A DNA stretch of 64,000 nucleotides from Haematobia irritans (lineage: Eukaryota; Arthropoda; Insecta; Diptera; Muscidae). Location of the stretch: the NCBI RefSeq assembly GCF_050003625.1, contig NC_134401.1, positions 65,937,242-66,001,241 on the forward strand, written 5' to 3'. Positions 22,835 to 35,540 of the stretch are shown here, in pieces. A model generated the notes under the pieces. That model had not been told where the DNA came from and made no database searches. It worked only from the letters and a program-made list of their open reading frames with translations. Position numbers and translations under genes: made by a program. Every line of letters begins with the position of its first letter. The stretch's first letter is position 1.

Positions 22835-25604
22835 ATGCCTGAATTGATCGAACAATCCAAACAAATGTAAGTAAAAAAAAACGAATATCTAAAGATAAAT
22901 GGAAATTAGAAAGAATAAAACGAGTACATAACATATGGATGAACAAATCAATGTTTGATTATATTTTTAGAACGAAACTACAAAAACCTCTTTAATGTTT
23001 CCACCAAATATATTCTCAACCGCATCCGATGTAGTAATCACGACAGTTTTAAAATTTGGTGCTTTATTAATTACTAAATAAATAATACCGAATAAGTAAC
23101 ATCATTATATTAAATAGAAAATTAGTTTTGGTGTAAAAAGTAATTTTAGGAAATTTTATGATCTACTGTTATATGCTTCTAAGATTTTTTCATTGAGTAT
23201 TCAAACAATGTTTCCGTAAGAACAGAGATTATAGGTTTAGTTTCAAATATATGAACACCGAACGACGCATCATAGGCCATATATCATTGCCGGAACAGTC
23301 ATGGCAACTATAAAACAAAATTGGTTCATCTCTTTATTTTCCTCAACGGGCTTGATAGCCCTCTGTGATTTATGAAATCTCATAGGTACCACAAATGAAT
23401 AATATTCGCTGTTTCATTTTATTTGTATATGAAGGAAATCGATATTTTTTACCAATATGTGAAAAAGAAAACCGTTCCATAGTTCCACAGCCTAATGACT
23501 GTACTTATACTGCTCTACAACTATTATTAGTAATAGTTTGTTGTTGTTTATGTAAATTCACGTCAGAAAGGTCCTTAATTTCCATTTAATTCAAGATCAA
23601 GGTTTTTATAACCGTCACAAAAATTCTAAACGTAATATCTGAAACTATTACTGATTAAATACTAATATTTATTTTAATAAAATTTTCCTTTTTTGCAGCT
23701 CCAATGGCGTTTCACCAATGCAAAGTAAGGGCAAACAGGATAACTGTGGTCTTTACAATCACATTCGCGGTATCAGTGTTTCATATGGTTCAGTACAAAG
23801 GTTGACACCAAAGGTTCATGCTTTCATCGAAGAATCTGTGGTTTTATGTCAACCAGAACAAATACACATTTGTGATGGATCTGATATGGAAAACAAAATG
23901 CTTTTAAAGCAGATGTTAGAGGCCGGTACTATTGTGCCATTGCCAAAATATGAAAACTGTTGGTTGGCTCGAACTAATCCTGCCGATGTTGCTCGTGTCG
24001 AGTCAAAAACGTTTATTTGTACAGAACGAAAGGAAGACTCCATTCCAACTCCCGCCGATGGTGTAAAAGGAACATTGGGCAATTGGATATCTATTTCTGA
24101 TATGGAAAAGGCAATTAAGGATCGCTTCCCTGGTTGCATGAAGGGTCGTACAATGTATGTGGTGCCATTTAGCATGGGTCCAGTGGGATCGCCTCTCTCC
24201 AAAATTGGTGTTGAGATTACCGATTCAGCTTATGTGGTAGCTTCCATGCGCATTATGACAAGAATGGGTACTAGCGTATGGGAACAATTACAAAAAAAGG
24301 AGGAATTCGTTCGGGCACTTCATTCCGTTGGCGCACCTGCTCATGGTATCGTGGAGTATAATTCATGGCCTTGCGATCCTGAAAGAACTATAATTTTACA
24401 CAAACCCTCTGATAACTTGATCGTTTCATACGGCTCCGGCTATGGTGGCAACTCGTTGCTTGGCAAGAAGTGTTTCGCTCTTCGCATCGGAAGCACTATT
24501 GCAAAAAGAGAAGGTTGGTTGGCTGAACATATGTTGATTTTGGGCATCACTGACCCGAAGGGTGTGAAAAGGTACATAACAGCCGCTTTTCCTTCAGCCT
24601 GTGGCAAAACAAATTTAGCTATGTTAAACCCAACGCTACCCGGCTATAAAGTAGAATGTGTAGGAGATGACATTGCCTGGATGAAATTCGATAAAGCCGG
24701 TACTTTGCGTGCCATCAATCCAGAAAACGGTTTCTTTGGCGTTGCTCCAGGTACTTCTATGGAGACTAATCCGATTGCCATGAACACAGTCTTCAGAAAC
24801 ACAATTTTTACTAATGTGGCATCGACATCCGATGGCGGCGTTTATTGGGAAGGCATGGAGAGTAGTTTGTCTGAGGGTGTCACCATCACCGACTGGTTGG
24901 GCAATCCCTGGAATAAGGATTCAGGAAAACCTGCTGCTCATCCAAATTCTCGTTTCTGTACTCCGGCCAATCAATGTCCAATTATCGATACTGCATGGGA
25001 AGATCCCGCCGGCGTTCCAATTAGTGCCATTCTCTTTGGAGGTCGTCGTCCTGCTGGTGTACCACTTATATATGAGGCTCGTAACTGGGCCCACGGGGTG
25101 TTCATGGGTGCCTCAATGAGGAGTGAATCTACTGCTGCTGCTGAACACAAAGGCAAGGTGATCATGCATGATCCTTTCGCCATGCGTCCATTCTTTGGCT
25201 ATAACTTTGGACATTACGTTCAACATTGGTTAAGCATGGAAGGCCGTGGCAATGTCCCAAAAATATTCCATGTCAACTGGTTCCGCAAAAATGCCAATGG
25301 AAAATTCATGTGGCCCGGATACGGCGACAACGCTCGTGTGCTTGAGTGGGTCTTGCGTCGCATCAATGGGGACGAATGTGCAGCAGAGTCAGCCATAGGT
25401 TACATTCCTGCTGAAAATGAATTGAATCTAAAAGGTATGACTTCCAAAGTCGATTTGGCCGAACTTTTCTCATTGCCCAAAGAATTCTGGAAGCAAGAAG
25501 TTGAAGATATTCGCAAATACTTTGAAACACAAATCGGCTCAGATCTTCCTTCCGCCATCTACGATGAATTGGACCAGTTAAAACAGCGTGTCGCTACCAT
25601 GTAA
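22835..25604 (+). CDS. Pepck: phosphoenolpyruvate carboxykinase (GTP), cytosolic type
   Basis: Converts oxaloacetate and GTP to phosphoenolpyruvate, CO2 and GDP, the committed step of gluconeogenesis and glyceroneogenesis. Coding sequence is 22835-22866 joined to 23699-25604 (GTAAGT donor, TTTTGCAG acceptor), giving 645 residues, the usual length for insect GTP-PEPCK. The first exon encodes [10 protein letters not shown] plus two bases of the next codon; the reading frame is open across the join. Visible motifs in the joined protein: the P-loop with the reactive cysteine 'FPSACGKTN' (about 308-316), the metal/nucleotide-binding '[10 protein letters not shown]' (about 330-339), '[14 protein letters not shown]', and the C-terminal '[17 protein letters not shown]' guanine-binding region. 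The N-terminus shows no mitochondrial presequence, so a cytosolic location is inferred. No frameshift or missing key residue is seen. Codon use is more GC-rich than the surroundings. The start is supported by the conserved MPELIEQ beginning and the splice sites; internal M at 23718 would lose 17 residues. Confidence 0.97.
22867..23698 (+). other. Pepck intron 1, 832 bp
   Basis: Donor GTAAGT at 22867 and acceptor TTTTTTGCAG ending at 23698, with a pyrimidine-rich run before it. Phase 2: two bases of the Ile codon lie in exon 1. No gene or clear repeat is seen inside; a 64-codon frame at 23395-23589 looks incidental. Confidence 0.93.
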
Positions 25605-25925
25605 ATCTGTTAGACATTGTCCAAGACATCTTTCCGCTACCTGTTCGGCACTGAATACTCTCCTATTCGGTGTGCAAACTATCCATTATAGTGTAGATAC
25701 TTATACATCATACTGCTGTTACAAATCATTAATATTTTTTTATTTATAAAATCCCCATTAGTTTTAAGTCTAAGTAATAAGTTTTTCGTATTGTATTTTC
25801 GTATTTAATTTAAATACTGTATTTGCCATATATATACCAATGTGAATGTATCCTAACCAATACACATATTAGTGTACAAATTGTAAATATACCAACCTAT
25901 ACATTAAATTTTATAAAAATCACCA
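25605..25925 (+). promoter_or_regulatory. Pepck 3' UTR and polyadenylation signal
   Basis: AT-rich 3' region after the TAA stop at 25602-25604. ATTAAA at 25903-25908 is the best polyadenylation hexamer; the exact cleavage site cannot be seen. The giant foldback element begins only 70 bp beyond it. Confidence 0.6.
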
Positions 25926-25968
25926 ATCAAAATATACAAATTTAAACAAAATGGACATTTTCTATGCA

Positions 25969-25977
25969 TAATTCCCC
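25969..25977. other. 9-bp target site duplication, left copy (TAATTCCCC)
   Basis: TAATTCCCC directly abuts the left terminus of the foldback element and is repeated exactly at 40431-40439. Confidence 0.95.
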
Positions 25978-26861
25978 ATGTGTGTGAAGATAAATACGTA
26001 TTTAAAACCCTAGACACAAACCAATTGTAATAGATTAGGGTAAAAACATTTTGGGATTTTTTCGAAAAACTGATTTTTTTGGAAAAACTACTGGGAATTT
26101 AAAATTAAAATTTCGCAGGAACAATGCCAGGGGAACACCCTACATAACGGTTTATTTATTTTGGAAATACATTAACCACCGCAAGAGATATGTGGTGGGA
26201 CATTTGGCAATGGGAGGGGAATCATATCTCTGGAACGGGATATCGTGCCAGGACTACTTATGCGGCAGTGTATAGTCCCATGAAATACCTATCGAACAAG
26301 GTATAGCATATATCAAGATTTGATTTTTAAGACACCAAATACGCTCTTTTAATTTCTGTATTTATTATCCTAAATTTCTGGAGGGGATCAGTGGCCATAT
26401 CTCAGGAACGAAGCTACCCTCTGACCTAAAATTTATGACAAATTAATGTGCTTGTAACACCCTTCAAGCAGAGGGTAAACATTTGTTGAAGCGATATTTC
26501 AGAACTCCAAAATTGTTCCTCCAATATTGGTTATTTTACCTATGAATTTTCGGAGGGGAGGAATGCGTCCAGGAGGAGTGGGGTACATCCTGCCGACATA
26601 GCTCCCACACAAATCCATACTCCTAAAGACGCCTTTTCGAACAAAAGAAACAGCGAATCAAGAATTGATTTTGGGATTGCTCCAGCTCCTCATCAATATG
26701 ACCCTTTTTCAGACCAAAAAATACAAAACTGAATAGAAGCAAAGCAGAAAAATTTCGCACCAGATGCTTGGCCAGGAGCAGTGCTAATATCGATGGAACG
26801 GGATCTCCTTCCGACATGGCATAAAAACCATTATAAAGCTCCAAGAAACACCTATACGGAT

Positions 26862-29800
26862 TGATGTCACTTTATTCCAGAATTGATTTTGGTATACCCA
26901 GATACGCCTGTTCAAATGTGGCCCATTTCATAGCAGATTCTGGCCGGGAGCAGTGGCCATATCTTTGGAACGAATTATCCTGCCGACAAGGGATGACCAC
27001 TGTTGTATAGTCCTAGGAACCTACTTTCCGGAATGGTGTCACTTTATTCCAGAATTGATTTCGGTATACCCAGATACGCCTGTTCAAAAGTGGCCAATTT
27101 CATAGCAGATTCTGGCCGGGAGCAGTGGCCATATCTTTGGAACGAATTATCCTGCCGACACGAGATGACCAATTTTGTACAGTGCTAGGAAGCTACTTTT
27201 CGGAATGGTGTAACTTTATTCCAGAATTGATTTTGGTATACCCAGATACGCCTGTTCAAATGTGGCCCATTTCATAGCAGATTCTGGCCGGGAGCAGTGG
27301 CCATGTCTTTGGAACGAATTATCCTGCCGACACGAGATGACCACTGTTGTACAGTGCTAGGAAGCTACTTTCCGGAATGGTGTCACTTTATTGCAGAATT
27401 GATTTCGGTATACCCAAATACGCCTTTTCAAAAGTGGTCAATTTCATAGCAGAATCTGGCCGGGAGCAGTGGCCATATCTTTCGAATGAAATATCCTGCC
27501 GACACGAGATGACCACTATTGTACAGTGCTAGGAAGCTACTTTCCGGAATGGTGTCACTTTATTGCAGAATTGATTTCGGTATACCCAGATACGCCTGTT
27601 CAAATGTGGCCCATTTCATAGCAGATTCTGGCCGGGAGCAGTGGCCATATCTTGGGAACGAATTATCCTGCCGACAAGGGATGACCACTGTTGTATAGTC
27701 CTAGGAAGCTACTTTCCGGCATGGTGTCACTTTATCCCAGAATTGATTTCGGTATACCCAGATACGCCTGTTCAAATGTGGCCCATTTCATAGCAGATTC
27801 TGGCCGGGAGCAGTGGCCATATCTTGGGAACGAATTATCCTGCCGACAAGGGATGACCACTGTTGTATAGTCCTAGGAACCTACTTTCCGGAATGGTGTC
27901 ACTTTATTCCAGAATTGTTTTCGGTATACCCAAATACGCCTGTTCAAAAGTGGTCAATTTCATAGCCGGGAGCAGTGGCCATATGTTTGGAACGAATTAT
28001 CCTGCCGACACGAGATGACCACTGTTGTACAGTGCTAGGAAGCTACTTTCCGGAATGGTGTCACTTTATTGCAGAATTTATTTCGGTATACCCAAATACG
28101 CCTTTTCAAAAGTGGTCAATTTCATAGCAGAATCTGGCCGGGAGCAGTGGCCATATCTTTCGAATGAAATATCCTGCCGACACGAGATGACCACTGTTGT
28201 ACAGTGCTAGGAAGCTACTTTCCGGAATGGTGTCACTTTATTGCAGAATTGATTTCGGTATACCCAGATACGCCTGTTCAAATGTGGCCCATTTCATAGC
28301 AGATTCTGGCCGGGAGCAGTGGCCATATCTTTGGAACGAATTATCGTGCCGACATCAAATTACCACTGTTGTATAGTCCTAGAAAGCTACTTTCCGGCAT
28401 GGTGTCACTTTATCCCAGAATTGATTTCGGTATACCCAGATACGCCTGTTCAAATGTGGCCCATTTCATAGCAGATTCTGGCCGGGAGCAGTGGCCATAT
28501 CTTGGGAACGAATTATCCTGCCGACAAGGGATGACCACTGTTGTATAGTCCTAGGAACCTACTTTCCGGCATGGTGTCACTTTATCCCAGAATTGATTTC
28601 GGTATACCCAGATACGCCTTTTCAAATGTGGCCCATTTCATAGCAGATTCTGGCCGGGAACAGTGGCCATATCTTGGGAACGAATTATCCTGCCGACAAG
28701 GGATGACCACTGTTGTATAGTCCTAGGAACCTACTTTCCGGAATGGTGTCACTTTATTCCAGAATTGATTTCGGTATACCCAAATACGCCTGTTCAAAAG
28801 TGGTCAATTTCATAGCAGAATCTGGCCGGGAGCAGTGGCCATATCTTTGGAACGAATTATCCTGCCGACACGAGATGACCACTGTTGTACAGTGCTAGGA
28901 AGCTACTTTCCGGAATGGTGTCACTTTATTGCAGAATTGATTTCGGTATACCCAAATACGCCTTTTCAAAAGTGGTCAATTTCATAGCAGAATCTGGCCG
29001 GGAGCAGTGGCCATATCTTTCGAATGAAATATCCTGCCGACACGAGATGACCACTGTTGTACAGTGCTAGGAAGCTACTTTCCGGAATGGTGTCACTTTA
29101 TTGCAGAATTGATTTCGGTATACCCAAATACGCCTGTTCAAAAGTGGTCAATTTCATAGCAGAATCTGGCCGGGAGCAGTGGCCATATCTTTGGAACGAA
29201 TTATCGTGCCGACATCAAATTACCACTGTTGTATAGTCCTAGGAAGCTACTTTCCGGCATGGTGTCACTTTATCCCAGAATTGATTTCGGTATACCCAGA
29301 TACGCCTGTTCAAATGTGGCCCATTTCATAGCAGATTCTGGCCGGGAGCAGTGGCCATATCTTGGGAACGAATTATCCTGCCGACAAGGGATGACCACTG
29401 TTGTATAGTCCTAGGAACCTACTTTCCGGAATGGTGTCACTTTATTCCAGAATTGATTTCGGTATACCCAAATACGCCTGTTCAAAAGTGGTCAATTTCA
29501 TAGCAGAATCTGGCCGGGAGCAGTGGCCATATCTTTGGAACGAATTATCGTGCCGACATCAAATTACCACTGTTGTATAGTCCTAGGAAGCTACTTTCCG
29601 GCATGGTGTCACTTTATCCCAGAATTGATTTCGGTATACCCAGATACGCCTGTTCAAATGTGGCCCATTTCATAGCAGATTCTGGCCGGGAGCAGTGGCC
29701 ATATCTTGGGAACGAATTATCCTGCCGACAAGGGATGACCACTGTTGTATAGTCCTAGGAAGCTACTTTCCGGAATGGTGTCACTTTATTGCAGAATTGA

Positions 29801-30180
29801 TTTCGGTATACCCAAATACGCCTTTTCAAAAGTGGTCAATTTCATAGCAGAATCTGGCCGGGAGCAGTGGCCATATCTTTCGAATGAAATATCCTGCCGA
29901 CACGAGATGACCACTGTTGTACAGTGCTAGGAAGCTACTTTCCGGAATGGTGTCACTTTATTGCAGAATTGATTTCGGTATACCCAGATACGCCTGTTCA
30001 AATGTGGCCCATTTCATAGCAGATTCTGGCCGGGAGCAGTGGCCATATCTTCGGAACGAATTATCCTGCCGACATGAAATAACCACTGTTGTATAGTACT
30101 AGGAAGCTGCTTTCCGGAATGGTGTCAATTTGTTCCAGAATTGATTTTGGTATACCCAAATACGCCTGTTCAAATTTGGA
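26862..30180 (+). repeat. 172-bp satellite array, left arm (about 19 units)
   Basis: Units of 172 bp, each with landmarks 'ccggaatggtgtcacttta', 'ttcggtatacccaaatacgc', 'catttcatagcagattctgg' and 'cgggagcagtggccatatct'. One unit (near 27965) has a 10-bp deletion that is shared with a right-arm unit. The recurrent 61-codon frames with almost identical translations are by-products of the repeat: 172 is not a multiple of three and the frame is interrupted in many units. Confidence 0.97.
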
Positions 30181-32073
30181 ATCAATTGTAATAGATTAGG
30201 GTAAGAAAAAAAATTTTTTTTGTGTTTGCAAAAAAGTGGCTTTAAAGAAAAACTATTTTGAATTTAAAGTAAAATTTTGCAAAAACAGTGCCGCCTATAT
30301 AGCAATTTTGTTCTTTCTTAAATATATTGACTACAACTAAAGTAGTGGTGTAAGACATTTGGCAACGGACGTATAAAAAAACTCCGAAACTCTTTTCCGG
30401 ATTAATGTAACATTATTTCCAAATCAAAGTTGGTGTATGCAGATGCTTTACACTTTTTCCTAAATTTTATTATTAGTGTTTAAAATAAAAATAAATTCGA
30501 ATAAAATTTTATCAAAATTAAGCCAACCTTGATTTGAACCTGCATACTTAAATAAACCTTGATTCCAACTCACTCATCAACGAGATAGGCCACTGCCTTG
30601 ACGATAATCTGCGCAACGAAACTTTCCTATGACGTAATTCCAGGTTTTGTCTTTAATTAAACACAGGTAGACCTCAACATACATAGTTTCTGTAAGATGT
30701 CTACATTTCAATTACGCCATTTTGGTTAATGCTGAGGCTTACCTGTATCAGTTGCTTTAACAGAGTCAAGAGGGTTACCAACTCCGAAAATTAATGACAA
30801 TTAATTAATGAAAAATGAAAAACCTCTGTAGAAAGTTGGTATAATCTCCACACCCAGGAAATGTCATTAGAAGTAAATTGCACAAGTAATGAATTTTTAT
30901 GAAACCCTTTGCTATATTGGGTTTCATAAAAACTACCACCAAACAAGTCGTGGTTTTGCAACTACTGTAAGTTTTTATTGTTATGATTCTTTAATGCTGA
31001 GAAAACTTTCGAAGATTGATATTTACCATAAGTAGTGAATTTAGTTGTTTTCCACAAATATCAGCACTGGAACCCAAATTTTTTGTTGCTGTGCATTCAA
31101 GAGATTTCTTGGTGCTAAGCAAAGATTGACTAAATTTATTTAATATTTTTTTTTTATCTAATATATTGTTAAAATTCAAAATTTTAAGTAAAATTTATAA
31201 ATCTTAGACACTGTATAGAGCTAAAGTGCATAAGTGCCGTTTAGGATTTCGTTAAGTTTGTAATTAAGTTTTTAAGGTATCTAGCGTACGATGAGTAGCG
31301 TAAACTTAAGGTAATACTATAATTAAAATGAAGATGTAAACTTAGTTTATTTAGACTTAGTTTGTTGTTAACTATTTGCGTAATACAATTTTTTGCTATA
31401 CAGTGTAATTCATATAATCTTTATACGTGATGCAAAAGATTGGTATCATTCACAATTTGTGTGAATGAGATGCTCTTTGGGTTAAATATAAATATAATTT
31501 TAACAAATTTTAAATTCAAGAATATTATAAAATCGCTCAATGGCAACACTATGCCGCACGTGCAATGAGGGAGCAAAGAGAAAATGTATGCTTACCCTTT
31601 TAAAGCGCAAGAGAACCAATGTCGTAACACCGTTACTATTTCAATTTTTAAGGAAATGAGTTTATTCGTTATATCTTATTAAGTATTCAAAAAATCAAAT
31701 TTTGGATACATAAGATACATTTACGGTTTCGAATATTTAAACTGTTGCTGAAAGATGATTTTTATTGATCTAAAAAAAAGTTGTGACATTTCAATAAGTG
31801 AAGAGGTAACACTGGTGCACTTGCTAGCGTGTTTGGAAAAACTATAAAACTATTCTTTGATGTAAAAGTTTACATTGAAAAAAGTTTACATTACTTAATA
31901 AAGCGCTAAAACGTACAAAAAATATATACGTTGACAACACATCGAGAGAATATTCACTTTAATTGTAACCGTCGAGGCGATTAATTAAGTACCATATCAT
32001 TAAAATCTTTGTGAATATAAAATGAAGCTGTGCGAATATAAGAAAGTTACAGTATTTTTTGCAAAATTATTTT

Positions 32074-32371
32074 GTATAAAAGTGAAAGACAAAGACGAGT
32101 TAATGAATTGGAAGAAAAGTGGTTTATTTGATATATTCTTCAAGTGTGTGGAAAAATTGAAAGGACTATTTCCACGAAACTTAATAGCTGATAATAAAAG
32201 CCAACGCAAACGCGTATCAAATATTTTCAGAGAAACGGTATAGAAAATTCAAGAAAAAATTGTGTTCGACTGTATAAAGTAATGTAGAAAACCTTAGAGT
32301 AAAAAAAAAAAAACAGTTGAGATATTGACGACACTCTGAAAAAAACGTATGGACTACACACAAAAAACAGT
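32074..32371. other. loop (unpaired centre) of the giant foldback, 298 bp
   Basis: Sequence between the innermost paired bases of the two arms. A 73-codon plus-strand frame (32022-32243) and a 65-codon minus-strand frame (32424-32227) both start at the same arm-encoded ATG context. They therefore share their first 17 residues and diverge inside the loop. Neither has a recognisable domain. Confidence 0.8.
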
Positions 32372-32783
32372 GAAAATAATTTTGCAAAAAATACTGTAAC
32401 TTTCTTATATTCGCACAGCTTCATTTTATATTCACAAAGATTTTAATGATATGGTACTTAATTAATCGCCTCGACGGTTACAATTAAAGTGAATATTCTC
32501 TCGATGTGTTGTCAACGTATATATTTTTTGTACGTTTTAGCGCTTTATTAAGTAATGTAAACTTTTTTCAATGTAAACTTTTACATCAAAGAATAGTTTT
32601 ATAGTTTTTCCAAACACGCTAGCAAGTGCACCAGTGTTACCTCTTCACTTATTGAAATGTCACAACTTTTTTTTAGATCAATAAAAATCATCTTTCAGCA
32701 ACAGTTTAAATATTCGAAACCGTAAATGTATCTTATGTATCCAAAATTTGATTTTTTGAATACTTAATAAGATATAACGAATA

Positions 32784-34068
32784 CATAAGAATATGCGTTT
32801 AAGTGTTTATTCTGACAGTCTTTTCATTGTACATAAATTTCATATACATAAATTTATTTAAGACAAAAAGTTGAATAGGATGCTTCATCTACAAAATACG
32901 ATATGACAAAAATAAGTAAATAATTTTCGACATGTTCCAGAAATTCATTGTACATTTTTAGCAAAATTTACAAATTTTAGGAAATTTTAAACTTTTTTCT
33001 GAAAAATACGAAATCTTTCATTTGTGTAACTTGTTCTTCTTTTGTAGTTCATCTACATGTACACAAAAATTATTAAATTTAAATAATTTTCTCATATTGG
33101 GGAAATTTAAACTAAAACATAATAATTTTCATGAACTAAAATAAACTTAAGTTGACTTTAATGCCATGGTGCGTTCACTGTTTTTAGTGTAGGCATTCTT
33201 ACTTTATAAACCAAAAAATATAATTGCAACCACTTTATTTTCGAGTGACCTACGTGCACCAAATTCATTGCAATTCATTTAATAATAAGTTTTTTTCTTG
33301 AAATCATGTCCGCATTTCTATTGTAATTTAACTAGATAAATCTAATAAATATTATGGTGTATATTAAAAAGAACATTGGCAATACTACAACATTTAACGT
33401 GAGAGCAAATAGAAAATACCCATTTAACTCTTTAAAAACCAAAGAGAACCAAATAACTTAATCCCGTTACTATTTCAATTTTTGAGAAATGGATTTTGGG
33501 GTGGAAACGCAAACACACATACTTGAGCGTGAACTAACACTTGCAATTGTAGTGGTATATCGTTTAGTTGAGTTATTCGCCACATAGTTCAAATGATTGG
33601 CATAGCCGAATAGGTTGAGCGTTCGGTACAATCTAATTTTGTTCAAGGGTTAGGTGTTCGAGCCCACTTTTGACTATATTTATACATATATATGTGTATA
33701 TACATATTTTTTAAACCCTCCATCATAGGATGGGGGTATACTAAATTCGTCAATCCGTTTGTAATGCATTAAAATATTGGTTTCAGACACCATAGAGTGT
33801 ATTTATACATTCTTGGTTGTGGGGAAATTCTGAGTCTATGAAATGAATTTTTAGTAAAAAAAAAAAACAATACAGTAATCAAAATAAATAAAAACGTGTC
33901 ACAGTCAATCAAACGTGGACTCGAACTCGCATCTGTTGAATAAAGAAAAATACGCCAAACGCTTAACCTACTAGACCATCCTAACTCCACTGAATACTTT
34001 AGCGAATAGCTCAACTAAACGACTACAAGAAATGATAACGATCTCTTATATGTGTGTATTGGGGTTTC
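32784..34068. mobile_element. extra block in the right arm, with its own foldback core and tRNA-like modules
   Basis: Absent at the corresponding point of the left arm (31661/31663). It includes MITE-M-like sequence (about 32930-33190). Then 33372-33585 is a diverged inverted copy of 33996-34190, which lies partly in the adjoining arm. Between these are two tRNA-like modules facing each other: plus strand about 33594-33668 (B-box-like 'ggtgttcgagccc') and minus strand about 33908-33990 (complement of 'gagttcgagtcc'). An 81-codon minus frame here is incidental. Confidence 0.7.
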
Positions 34069-35540
34069 ACTCATTTCCTTAAAAATTGAAATAGTAACGG
34101 TGTTACGACATTGGTTCTCTTGCGCTTTAAAAGGGTAAGCATACATTTTCTCTTTGCTCCCTCATTGCACGTGCGGCATAGTGTTGCCATTGAGCGATTT
34201 TATAATATTCTTGAATTTAAAATTTGTTAAAATTATATTTATATTTAACCCAAAGAGCATCTCATTCACACAAATTGTGAATGATACCAATCTTTTGCAT
34301 CACGTATAAAGATTATATGAATTACACTGTATAGCAAAAAATTGTATTACGCAAATAGTTAACAACAAACTAAGTCTAAATAAACTAAGTTTACATCTTC
34401 ATTTTAATTATAGTATTACCTTAAGTTTACGCTACTCATCGTACGCTAGATACCTTAAAAACTTAATTACAAACTTAACGAAATCCTAAACGGCACTTAT
34501 GCACTTTAGCTCTATACAGTGTCTAAGATTTATAAATTTTACTTAAAATTTTGAATTTTAACAATATATTAGATAAAAAAAATATTAAATAAATTTAGTC
34601 AATCTTTGCTTAGCACCAAGAAATCTCTTGAATGCACAGCAACAAAAAATTTGGGTTCCAGTGCTGATATTTGTGGAAAACAACTAAATTCACTACTTAT
34701 GGTAAATATCAATCTTCGAAAGTTTTCTCAGCATTAAAGAATCATAACAATAAAAACTTACAGTAGTTGCAAAACCACGACTTATTTGGTGGTAGTTTTT
34801 ATGAAACCCAATATAGCAAAGGGTTTCATAAAAATTCATTACTTGTGCAATTTACTTCTAATGACATTTCCTGGGTGTGGAGATTATACCAACTTTCTAC
34901 AGAGGTTTTTCATTAATTAATTGTCATTAATTTTCGGAGTTGGTAACCCTCTTGACTCTGTTAAAGCAACTGAAACAGGTAAGCCTCAGCATTAACCAAA
35001 ATGGCGTAATTGAAATGTAGACATCTTACAGAAACTATGTATGTTGAGGTCTACCTGTGTTTAATTAAAGACAAAACCTGGAATTACGTCATAGGAAAGT
35101 TTCGTTGCGCAGATTATCGTCAAGGCAGTGGCCTATCTCGTTGATGAGTGAGTTGGAATCAAGGTTTATTTAAGTATGCAGGTTCAAATCAAGGTTGGCT
35201 TAATTTTGATAAAATTTTATTCGAATTTATTTTTATTTTAAACACTAATAATAAAATTTAGGAAAAAGTGTAAAGCATCTGCATACACCAACTTTGATTT
35301 GGAAATAATGTTACATTAATCCGGAAAAGAGTTTCGGAGTTTTTTTATACGTCCGTTGCCAAATGTCTTACACCACTACTTTAGTTGTAGTCAATATATT
35401 TAAGAAAGAACAAAATTGCTATATAGGCGGCACTGTTTTTGCAAAATTTTACTTTAAATTCAAAATAGTTTTTCTTTAAAGCCACTTTTTTGCAAACACA
35501 AAAAAAATTTTTTTTCTTACCCTAATCTATTACAATTGAT

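Noticed and set aside
26862..30180. CRISPR-like array
   Set aside because: The units are contiguous 172-bp repeats without unique spacers, in a eukaryotic setting.
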